A stretch of 64,000 nt of DNA, taken from Spongilla lacustris. Its lineage: Eukaryota > Porifera > Demospongiae > Spongillida > Spongillidae. Location: NCBI GenBank assembly GCA_949361645.1, contig OX442415.1, forward strand, positions 27,956,216 to 28,020,215, in the 5' to 3' direction. This document shows, piece by piece, positions 46,630 through 58,600 of the stretch (position 1 is the first letter of the stretch; each line of letters starts with the position of its first letter). The position numbers were made by a program, and so were the translations under genes. The notes under the pieces are model-generated. The model had not been told where the DNA came from, ran no database searches, and saw only the letters and a list, made by a program, of their open reading frames with translations.

Positions 46630-48503
46630 TCATATTGTGCCTGCAGGGTGAGGTTCAACTGGTGATGGCGGACAGTCCATTTGAACAGCTTTCTGCAGAG
46701 CTTCCAACCAACTGGAGGGAGAGACCACCCCAATTAATGCCACACTTTACACTCGTCTCCTTAACAACACTCTCCATGCCCATAGATCATAGCATAGCCG
46801 GGGGGGGGGGGGGGGGGGGCTTATGGGAGTACGGTACTGGCTCGGTACTGGTAGTATCTATTGCGGCTTTGGTGTTGAAACTGAACATGTTCACTTGCAC
46901 ACATGAACACCCACATGCTCACTGGAACACATAAACACCCACATGCTCACTTGCACACATGAACACCCACATGTTCACTTGAACACATAAACACCCACAT
47001 GCTCACTTAGACGTGAACACCCACATATTCACTTGAACACATGAACACCCACATGCTTACTGAAACACATGAACACCCACATGCTCACTTTAACACCCAC
47101 ATGTTCACTTGAACACATAAACACCCACATGCTCACTTGAACACATGAACACCCACATGCTCACTTGAACACATGAACACCCACATGCTCACTTGAACAC
47201 ATGAACACCCACATGCTTACTGAAACACATGAACACCCACATGCTCACTTTAACACCCACATGTTCACTTGAACACATAAACACCCACATGCTCACATGA
47301 ACACCCACATGCTTACTGAAACACATGAACACCCACATGCTCACTTTAACACCCACATGTTCACTTGAACACATAAACACCCACATGTTCACTTGAACAC
47401 ATGAACACCCACATGCTCACTTGAACACATGAACACCCACATGCTCACTTGAACACCCACATGTTCACTTGAACACATAAACACCCACATGTTCACTTGC
47501 ACACATGAACACCCACATGCTCACTTGAACACATGAACACCCACATGCTTACTGAAACACATGAACACCCACATGCTCACTTGAACACATGAACACCCAC
47601 ATGCTCACTTGAACACCCACATGTTCACTTGAACACATAAACACCCACATGTTCACTTGCACACATGAACACCCACATGCTCACTTAAACACATGAACAC
47701 CCACATGCTTACTGAAACACATGAACACCCACATGCTCACTTGAACACATGAACACCCACATGCTCACTTGAACACCCACATGTTCACTTGAACACATAA
47801 ACACCCACATGTTCACTTGCACACATGAACACCCACATGCTCACTTGAACACATGAACACCCACATGCTTACTGAAACACATGAACACCCACATGCTCAC
47901 TTGAACACATGAACACCCACATGCTCACTTGAACACCCACATGTTCACTTGCACACATGAACACCCACATGCTCACTTGAACACATGAACACCCACATGC
48001 TTACTGAAACACATGAACACCCACATGCTCACTTGAACACATGAACACCCACATGCTCACTTGAACACATGAACACCCACATGCTCACTTACTGGTCAAA
48101 GTCCAGCTGGTTATCTAACTTGAATGTGTCACAAAGTTCCTTCCGTTGTGATGGGTGTGTGAGACGGATTTGAGATGTTGCTGCATCCTAACCAACCACA
48201 CACACACACCACATAAAATGTCTCCTGACCCAAACCTTCACTGCTTCTTTCACTTACAGAAGTGACAGAGTATCCAGGAAGTGGCTTGGAGTCTATCGCC
48301 TTCACATCCTGGAAACGGCCAAATATTGAAGAATACACACACACAGCAAGCACACACATGCACACACACACACACACACACACACAAATATATGCACACA
48401 GCACACACCCACACAAATACACACACACACACACACACAGCAAGCGCACAACTCACACAGCACACAAATAAATATGAACACACACTTCGCACACACACTT
48501 AGT

Positions 48504-48565
<62 letters not shown>

Positions 48566-48820
48566 GCATGCCCAATATCCTTACCTCGTGTGCCACAAAC
48601 TTGTACAGGACATGGTCGTCCTTGAGCTGGAACCACACCCTGGTCCACTTCTTACCATCTTGAAGCAGCACATAAGTAGCAAGGATTGCATCATCCTCAT
48701 AACCTTTGACCTGCAATTTAGATGGTTGCTCATACTCCCAGGTGCTATACGAACACTCCCAACTTACATCCAGAACGCCTTCGTGCTTGTCATGAGATGA
48801 CGATGGAGGAGTGAATTTAA
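46630..48820 (-). CDS. FGD-like C-terminal PH domain exons
   Basis: Exons 48768-48820 (KHEGVLD), 48585-48710 (TYVLLQDGKKWTRVWFQLKD), 48258-48308 (DVKAIDSKPLPGYSVTS), 48093-48187 (QIRLTHPSQRKELCDTFKLD) and 46630-46711 (WLEALQKAVQMD, then stop) complete a PH fold. The last exon supplies the invariant Trp helix and was found by phase: CA|T across the intron gives His before Trp. If the last intron is retained, translation stops at once because the donor CCAGTAAGT reads CAG TAA. The intron is 1,381 bp of 28-bp repeats. Confidence 0.9.
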
Positions 48821-51800
48821 CTATTGGAGGAAGGAAACGTTAATGTCCATACTGCGTTCAGAGAAATTAGCCACACAAGTGCACACGTGCCGCACATGCA
48901 CACACACACACCCACACAAGCAAACATACCCCACACCCATACATACACATACCCACATTTACACAAATACCCACCCACACATGCACATTTGAACATACCT
49001 TCACCCACACCCACCCACATGCACCTTCACCCACACCCACCAACACATGCACATACATACCTTCACCCACACCCACCCACACATGCACATACATACCTTC
49101 ACCCACACCCACCCACACATGCACATACATACCTTCACCCACACCCACCCACACATGCACAAACATACCTTCACCCACACCCACCCACACATGCACAAAC
49201 ATACCTTCACGCACACCCACACCCACCCACACCCGCACACCTTGGTCTTGGCTTGCTTGTAGGAGGCGCCTACAGTCACCACACACCTTATCCTCCTTCT
49301 TCAGGTAGTCCAGGTAGGCCTTTGAAGTCAAACAGTTGCTACACACCACCTGCAGAAACCATTAGACATGAGTGCCATGGCAACACCTTTGCCCTCCCAC
49401 CCCCACACCCCCTGCCTTCCCACCCACACACCTTGCCCTCCCACCCACACCTTAACCCTCCCACCCACACCTTAACCCTCTCACCCCCACCTTAACCCTC
49501 ACACCCCCACCTTAACCCTCCCACCCACACCTTAACCCTCACACCCCCACCTTAACCCTCCCACCCACACCTTAACCCTCACACCCACACCTTAACCCTC
49601 ACACCCCCACACCTTAACCCTCACACCCCCACACCTTAACCCTCCCACCCACACCTTAACCCTCTCACCCCCACCTTAACCCTTACACCCCACCTTAACC
49701 CTCCCACCCCCACCTTAACCCTCCCACCCACACCTTAACCCTCCCACCCACACCTTAACCCTCCCACCCCCACCTTAACCCTCCCACCCACACCTTAACC
49801 CTCTCACCCACACCTTAACCCTCACACCCCCACCTTAACCCTCCCACCCCCACCTTAACCCTCCCACCCCCACCTTAACCCTCCCACCCACACCTTAACC
49901 CTCTCACCCACACCTTAACCCTCACACCCCCACCTTAACCCTCCCACCCCCACCTTAACCCTCCCACCCCCACCTTAACCCTCCCACCCACACCTTAACC
50001 CTCCCACCCCCACCTTAACCCTCCCACCCCACCTTAACCCTCCCACCCCCACCTTAACCCTCCCACCCCCACCTTAACCCTCCCACCCACACCTTAACCC
50101 TCACACCCCCACCTTAACCCTCACACCCCCACACCACATTGTTACTCTCCCAGTATACAATGGTGCAACACTCATTCACATTTTCTTAAAGAGCTCTCCC
50201 CTAGCTGGTATCCAGTACTGTTATTAATTGTAAACCTCCTTTCCACTCCCACCTTCCCCTCTGGGGGTAGGGTGGGGGGAAGGGGGGAGGGGGGGGAATT
50301 TTTACCTTTCCGCAGGCCCGGCAGTGGTGCCTCCTGAAGGTCATAGTGAACATTTCTCTGCAAAGCTGACACATGGAGACACTCTTGTCGTTGACCATAA
50401 TAGGTGCCATTGTACCAAACTTCTTGTGGTTCTTCTCCTTGAAAATCTGGACGATATCAACACTGAGGCCCCTTCCCCAGCCCCTCCCCAGTCCCTTCTT
50501 TCCAGCCCCTCCCCAGTCCCTTCTTTCCAGCCCCCTTCCCCAGTCCCTTCTTTCCATCCTCTTCCTCAGGCCCTTTTTTTCCAGCCCCCTCCCCCAGTCC
50601 CTTCTTTCCATCCTCTTCCTCAGGCCCTTTTTTCCAGTCTCCTTCCCCAGTCCATTTCTTCCTAGTCCTCTTTCCACCCATTTCTTACCCTTTTCTTTTT
50701 AATGCCCCCCTTCTTCCATCCCCCAGAGACCCCCCAGGGCCCTTACGCGCGACTCTCTTCGCAAGGATGAGTTCCTTTTTCTGTTCTCCTGAATAGCATT
50801 TTGCAATGCCTTAATGAGAAAGAGTGATGACATTACTGCACCCACATTTTAACTGCAAGCCCCTCCCACATCTTAACTGCATGCTCCTCCCACATCTTAA
50901 CTGCAAGCCCCTCCCACATCTTAACTGCAAGCCCCTCCCACATCTTAACTGCAAGCCCCTCCTACATCTTAACTGCCCACTGCCACACCTTTCTCTCCCC
51001 TCCCTCTCCTCCACACTTACCCCCATCCACTCCAGCTTCTCCTCTTCACAGCTACATGTACATCAATTCAAACGATAAGTCAGTACACCCATATGGAGCC
51101 ACACCCATATGGTGGGCCAGGCCACACCCCTCACCCACCTGCCTCCCATCACAAAGGACTTGGTAGTACACATCACTGCAAATGCGTGCGGAAATATGGC
51201 CGCTTTCCTGTCCTCGATCTAGAATTGTACACACGGTCCAATGCTACACTGCAGGGTGGGGATTAAATAGAACTCACGATCATGTCTTTCAGCAGCAGTT
51301 CGTACTTCCGCTTGAATGAGTGTGTGGACTGAGGCACAGTGCAAAGGAAGAGATCCGAGAACTGCAGGGGAAGAACGAGGGAATGATATGGGGATGAGTA
51401 ACATGCCAAGACGAAGTGTGGTGAGCATGTGATGATGTGATGGTGTGGGCATGTGATGATGTGGGCATGTGATGACGTGGGCATGTGATGGTGTGGGCAT
51501 GTGATGGTGTGGGCATGTGATGATGTGATGATGTGGGCATGTGATGGTGTGGGCATGTGATGATGTGATGATGTGGGCATGTGATGGTGTGGGCATGTGA
51601 TGATGTGATGGTGTGGGCATGTGATGGTGTGGGCATGTGATGGTGTGGGCATGTGATGGTGTGGGCATGTGATGATGTGATGGTGTGGGCATGTAATGAT
51701 GTGGGCATGTGATGGTGTGGGCATGTGATGATGTGGGCATGTGATGATGTGGGCATGTGATGATGTGGGCATGTGATGATGTGGGCATGTGATGGTGTGG

Positions 51801-52612
51801 GCATGTGATGATGTGGGCATGTGATGATGTGGGCATGTGATGATATGGGCATGTGATGATGTGGGCATGTGGGCATGTGATGATGTGGGCATGTGATGGT
51901 GTGGGCATGTGATGATGTGGGCATGTGTTGATGTGGGCATGTGATGATATGGGCATGTGATGGTGTGGGCATGTGATGATGGTATGGTGTGGGCATGTGA
52001 TGGTGTGGGCATGTAATGGTGTGGGCATGTGATGACGTGGGCATGTGATGATGTGGGCATGTGATGATGTGGGCATGTGATGATGTGATGATGTGGGCAT
52101 GTGATGGTGTGGGCATGTGATGGTGTGGGCATGTGATGGTGTGGGCATGTGATGATGTGGGCATGCAATGATGTGGGCATGTGATGGTGTGGGTATGTGA
52201 TGGTGTAGGCATGTGTACATGTACATGTGATGATGTGCGCATGTGATGGTGTGGGTATGTGATGGTGTGGGCATGTGTACATGTACATGTGATGATGTGT
52301 GCATGTGATGGTGTGGGTATGTGATGGTGTGGGCATGTGATGGTGCAGGCATGTGTACATGTACATGTGATGATGTGCGCATGTGATGGTGTGGGTATGT
52401 GATGGTGTGGGCATGTGATGGTATGGGCATGTGATGGTGTGGGCATGTGTACATGTACATGTGATGGTGTGGGCATGTGATGTGATGGATGACAAGATGC
52501 ACACCACAATGGCTGCCATGTTGCCTCACCAAGAAGAACATGTGACGAGAGAAACCCTTTTTGGACGACTCCTTGTTCAGCAATCCTTTCCGAAGGAAGG
52601 ACTGGGGAAGAG

Positions 52613-52686
<74 letters not shown>

Positions 52687-55600
52687 GCCCACATGTCAGT
52701 ACATCATACAGGTCACACTCCTTCCCCCCCCCCCCCCCCCCCCCCAACACGCCCACTCCTCCCCCTCCCTACCCTGCCTGGAGCTAGTAATGACTCATCA
52801 TAGTCCAGAAGGGAGCGTTGGATGGACAAGATCTCGTTACAGGTCTCCTGTGGAGTTTGGGGAAGGAACATACCGTTTTTAAAACATGGCCCTCCAATTC
52901 TGTGCAGCATACCAGTTCTTTGAACCGATCATTACTTCTATCAGCTGCCTCCGAGATAATCCCCAGGGCTTCTAAAATGATGCCAAAAAAAGGTTGTACC
53001 ATGGAGACCAACGCTTAAAGGGAGCTTACTTTCAGAGTCTGTTCTCTCAGGCGAGTCTTCTGGTAAGTGTTTGACATAATCTGCGGTCATGACAACAAGC
53101 AATTTATTAACAACAAGTGATCAAACAGACCGTATCATAATTGCAAAGGGAACAACGTGTTATATTTTTAAAAAAAGACCATCACATGACTGTCACATGA
53201 CCATGAGAACCACACCCCGTCATAGTGAGACCATATATGGTCCATGTGATTACAGCAGGGGGTTTTCCGCAAGGGGGATAAAAAAGTAGACCATGGAAAT
53301 ATATACATGTAATTCAAGGGGCAAAAAAAAAAAACATTAGCTCATGTGAGCTCAGGGAACCTTTTAACGAGCTCAGGGAACATTCTTTAACCAATTAATT
53401 CACAAGGAAGAGTACACTCCTACCACATACAATCACACAGGTGATCGAGTATGGCACCTTTCCCAGTCCACAAAGCGGACTGGGAAAGAATGAAATTTTT
53501 TTTAAAAATTTGAAGTAGGGACAATCTTAGCCAAGCGTACGCAAGTTACTGCACGACTCACTCCGATTTCCATGAAAATGTATTTTATAGCTACGGGGTC
53601 ATGAGACATTGCTTTATACAAAAGGTCACCTTCCCAGGTCTAGTCGTTTGGGAGATAATCACCGACCAAAAGTTCACCTTTTAGTCAACTTTTGCAACTT
53701 GGACTAATTGTAAGTTTTGATCCCATCAACTTACAACTACTGTTTTGGCATCAAAATAAACCTTATTTATTAGACTATTTAAATTAGTACATAAATTACA
53801 AGTATCGTATCTGTGAATATAATTCTGCCTCTTTTTCTTCTGTATAATTTAGTAACAACCCTTGCCCCAAACCAAATCATACCAAAAAATTCATATATAA
53901 TATGTTTTGCAGAAGGAGCACGTATGATAGATTTCGGATCGGGCTGACCTTGGGCTAAGGCACCACAAGGGGGAATGTGTGGATTTAACATAGTCCAACC
54001 TTGGTTTGGTTCTGTTAGTGGCTGCTACAATGTAAACAGTTTATGTAGAGTATCATAACTGCAATTATATGAATTTCATTTATGTACCACTTACGTGTAC
54101 ACTGATCACAATAACAAGAATGCATTTCTAAAATGTATATACAGGAAGTAATTGTACTCTATTCATGTAGATGGCTATACAGGGCTTTTGTTGCAGTGTC
54201 CATTTCCTTGTCTGTTAAAATATAAGTTCGTCCAGTGTATGTCTTTAGATCTACAGAAGTTAAAAGGTCACTAATATGAACTGTCAAAACATCAGCTGGG
54301 TCAGGATAGGAGAAGGACTTGCTTGGTCCATGAGGATGGAGGAAGGTTACAGTTACCTCCTGTAATTCAGGATCTGTTTTCAGAACATAGCCAACCCACC
54401 AAGCACTGTCATATATCACTGCCACGTAGCCTTTAGCATCTTTAATGCTCACAGAGCTGCATAAAGACAATGTGTCTACAGTCTCAGTGCGGCAAACACT
54501 GCTTGTACTGTATTCCTTCACCTGCAGGGTCCTGGTTGTCAGCAGCAAGAAACAGTGCAGTTTTGTGTTCCAGCAATTGTTTTGGCTTTTGACAGCCTTT
54601 CGCTTAGTAGACTCTGTTCCTCACCCCCGTCTTGGCTTGTCAAGTACTTGAAGGTTGTACCAGTCAATTTCGACTGACAAAATGTGAACAGCTCAAGGGG
54701 AGTTGTAATGTGGCCACTGTGTACTCGCTGCAGACTGGCTTTGGCAGCTTCTCTCTTTACAGTTAGTTCCCCCCCCCCCCACACCATCAGGTGGCCCCTT
54801 GCCATGGCTTGTTGCAAAGAAATACCATTCTGCAACTAATCCAAAGTCTTCATAGTGGTGGCACAAATTGATGAAGTTTTTACAGTTTTTGTATTGTCCA
54901 GCGCACCCATCACTGAAATAAATCATTTTCGTTACGTTGTAATTTGTTATTAAGAATTCTACCAGGTGCCGTTGAAACAGGTGCACTGCCACTGCATCAT
55001 GGATATTGCAGACAACATAGCTGCCATGTGTTAAGCCCACACCTTCAAGGTTAATGTAATAGACAAATGGGTGTAGGGTAGCTTGTGTATTTGTCCAGTG
55101 GTATCTCTGTATGGCATCCTGTATAATGAATGTGTAGTTTTCTGAAAAGTCGCCTAAGTTGGTGCTAGGCGACATTTCAGAAAACTACACATTCATTATA
55201 CAGGATGCCATACAGAGATACCACTGGACAAATACACAAGCTACCCTACACCCATTTGTCTATTACATTAACCTTGAAGGTGTGGGCTTAACACATGGCA
55301 GCTATGTTGTCTGCAATATCCATGATGCAGTGGCAGTGCACCTGTTTCAACGGCACCTGGTAGAATTCTTAATAACAAATTACAACGTAACGAAAATGAT
55401 TTATTTCAGTGATGGGTGCGCTGGACAATACAAAAACTGTAAAAACTTCATCAATTTGTGCCACCACTATGACTACTTTGGATTAGTTGCAGAATGGTAT
55501 TTCTTTGCAACAAGCCATGGCAAGGGGCCACCTGATGGTGTGGGGGGGGGGAACTAACTGTAAAGAGAGAAGCTGCCAAAGCCAGTCTGCAGCGAGTACA

Positions 55601-58600
55601 CAGTGGCCACATTACAACTCCCCTTGAGCTGTTCACATTTTGTCAGTCGAAATTGACTGGTACAACCTTCAAGTACTTGACAAGCCAAGACGGGGGTGAG
55701 GAACAGAGTCTACTAAGCGAAAGGCTGTCAAAAGCCAAAAAAATTGCTGGAACACAAAAACTGCACTGTTTCTTGCTGCTGACAACCAGGACCCTACAGG
55801 TGAAGGAATACAGTACAAGCAGTGTTTGCCGCACTGAGACTGTAGACACGTTGTCTTTATGCAGCTCTGTGAGCATTAAAAATGCTAAAGGCTACGTGGC
55901 AGTGATATATGACAGTGCTTGGTGGGTTGGCTATGTTCTGAAAACAGATCCTGAATTACAGGAGGTAACTGTAACCTTCCTCCATCCTCATGGACCAAGC
56001 AAGTCCTTCTCCTATCCTGACCCAGCTGATGTTTTGACAGTTCATATTAGTGACCTTTTAACTTCTGTAGATCTAAAGACATACACTGGACGAACTTATA
56101 TTTTAACAGACAAGGAAATGGACACTGCAACAAAAGCCCTGTATAGCCATCTACATGAATAGAGTACAATTACTTCCTGTATATACATTTTAGAAATGCA
56201 TTCTTGTTATTGTGATCAGTGTACACGTAAGTGGTACATAAATGAAATTCATATAATTGCAGTTATGATACTCTACATAAACTGTTTACATTGTAGCAGC
56301 CACTAACAGAACCAAACCAAGGTTGGACTATGTTAAATCCACACATTCCCCCTTGTGGTGCCTTAGCCCAAGGTCAGCCCGATCCGAAATCTATCATACG
56401 TGCTCCTTCTGCAAAACATATTATATATGAATTTTTTGGTGTGATTTGGTTTGGGGCAAGGGTTGTTACTAAATTATACAGAAGAAAAAGAGGCAGAATT
56501 ATATTCACAGATACGATACTTGTAATTTATGTACTACTTTAAATAGTCTAATAAATAAGGTTTATTTTGATGCCAAAACAGTAGTTGTAAGTTGATGGGA
56601 TCAAAACTTACAATTATTCCAAGTTGCAAAAGTTGACTAAAAGGTGAACTTTTGGTCGGTGATTATCTCCCAAACGACTAGACCTGGGAAGGTGACCTTT
56701 TGTATAAAGCAATGTCTCATGACCCCGTAGCTATAAAATACATTTTCATGGAAATTGGAGTGAGTCGTGCAGTAACTTGCGTACGCTTGGCTAAGATTGT
56801 CCCAGACTTAGAAAGTGCAATGCTTGGACACCGAGGTACTTCCTGGGTGTAATTTGACACCTGGATTTGGACAAATCATGTTCCAGGCTTTGTGATTATC
56901 ATGCTGAATCATACTAAGCAAACCACATGTGTACACAACCACCCATGTACACAACCACACATGTACATAACCACACATGTACACAACCACACATGTATAC
57001 AGCCACCAGGATATTTAGCTGCATACAGTAGCGACTTACGATAGCGAAGGATGTGGAATCGCCTAATTATGCCTAATGAGAAGATCTCTTCTCACAATAA
57101 TGTTTTCATGGTTTTGTATCACTTACAGTAATACATAACACACACAAAAAGTTAAAACTGAATGCATCTGGTGAGGATGGCTGTGGCATTGGCTCTCAAC
57201 CAGGTGTAGGTTTAGACTACTGTAAATGTCATTAAGTACCGAGGACTTGGGCCTGCATGATAAGGTGGTGAGTCTTGAGGCCAAAGCTTCTACAGCTTCA
57301 CTGCCCCAAGCACCATATGAATCAGTGACAGAAGGAACACATATCCAACCCAGTTCATGGCATTTGGCATCATTGGCCACATGCTTCCTCAGCAGCTAGG
57401 GCAGCACAACCTGCAGACACTCCTGCTTCCATCAAGGTAAGGGTATTAAGTGGAGAGGTCACAGAGATGCCAAAGGCAGCTGCCCTGCCTGTAGCCCAAT
57501 TGGCTACTAAGAGATCAGCAGGCCGGGTGTGGCTGTGGTCAGTGGTGAGGTCATTGCCAGCTTCCATCTGTACACTGAGGTGGGCTTGACGGCATGTTTC
57601 AGCCATGCACATCGCGTAGAGTGTTGTGCCGGATCACTGCATCACCTCCACGTTTGCAGGTGATGGCATGATGATGATGTCCAAGAGGGTCATGGATGTT
57701 TTCTGGGCAAAGTGCACATTGGGACCCATGAGATGCATCAAGTCCAAGCCACCCACTTGATGGCAATGTTCATGAAAAACTGGTGGATCTTGTGATGGAA
57801 CCACTGAAAGCCAAGAGGAAGCATGAGATGATGAAACAAGCGAGCGTGCGTGCCCTATCTGCAGTTGATGAGCCTGTGAAAAGCAAATTGGACATGTGGG
57901 TGTTCAATACGTTTCTTTTGGGAGACTTTAGGAGCAGAGAGAAGGGTCTCAATCTGCAATGCCTCATGGCGGAATTAAAATCTGCTATTGTAGAACAGAG
58001 GTGGTGATTGTCCTGGTAACCTAACCGATGGCCAGAGGAACAGATAGTACTATGTAGGCTGCAGGTGTACTACGTAGGCTGCAGGTGCATGATGATGCAG
58101 GGAGCAAAGACCCAATCCACACAAAGACACAAAAACCAACAATATTGAAATTCACAGTTATTCTTGCTACCACGTTGTTACAAACTAATGGCAGGCAACA
58201 GTCAGAACTTGATGCTACTCTGCTACAGTTAACCGCTTTCTACGTGATGGCTCTGCCATTAGACACTGAGCAATGTTGCATCATCAGTATTCAGTTTACT
58301 TATCAATTACTTATATATTCATTTCAGCCCTGAGTTTGTAAAACGTGCTTATAAAATAACTATGAATCGAGGCGGGGGGGGGGGGGGGGGGGGGGGGGGG
58401 GCAAACAACAAAGTGGAAGACACCATATCCCAACTTTGAAGAGCTCATTGAGAGCATCACGAATATGCTATTATTATTTTCAGGGGGGGTCTAGGTAAAA
58501 ATTTATGAGGTGTCAAAGTTGGGGGGCTTGGCCAAAAAGGAACTGGGTGTCCAATTCGTGCAAAGATAGGGCTTAACTGCCTATCTAGTGGGATCCTACG

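Larger units (their letters stand above)
53518..56803. mobile_element. 3.29-kb palindrome: two head-to-head 3' halves of a DDE transposon
   Basis: The sequence from GGGACAATCTTAGCCAAGCG (53518) is mirrored to CGCTTGGCTAAGATTGTCCC (ending 56803). The centre is near 55160 with about 10 unpaired bases, and each arm is about 1.64 kb. The arms differ at few positions (for example GAAGAC against GACTAC near 54849/55471, and a 1-nt A-run difference near 54560/55760). Each arm carries the same coding 3' half, stop codon and AT-rich 3' flank of one transposon, so both outer ends are the same element terminus. No target duplication is evident. It lies in the 6.3-kb FGD-like intron. Confidence 0.92.

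Noticed and set aside
46888..48092. Regular 28-bp repeats that might suggest a CRISPR array
   Set aside because: Units abut directly with no unique spacers, and the DNA is an animal intron.
48824..49495. 223-codon plus-strand frame rich in His, Pro and Thr
   Set aside because: It runs through CA-rich and 36-bp repeats opposite real FGD-like exons; it is a low-complexity artefact.
49380..50140. TTAACCCTC repeats as interstitial telomere sequence
   Set aside because: The period is 20 bp with CCCACCCCCACC between; it is not TTAGGG/CCCTAA arrays.
50201..50677. 158-codon minus frame with KKGLRKRMERRDWGRGLE repeats fused to FYVE
   Set aside because: The repeat lies upstream of a CGTCCAG acceptor, and the preceding PH exon joins in phase at 50446, so the repeat is intronic.
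51219..52694. 491-, 467- and 418-codon open frames rich in His, Thr and Pro on the minus strand
   Set aside because: They are the three frames of a 16-bp tandem repeat that lacks stop codons. Only the short ends at 51278-51361 and 52530-52601 are real exons of the FGD-like gene.
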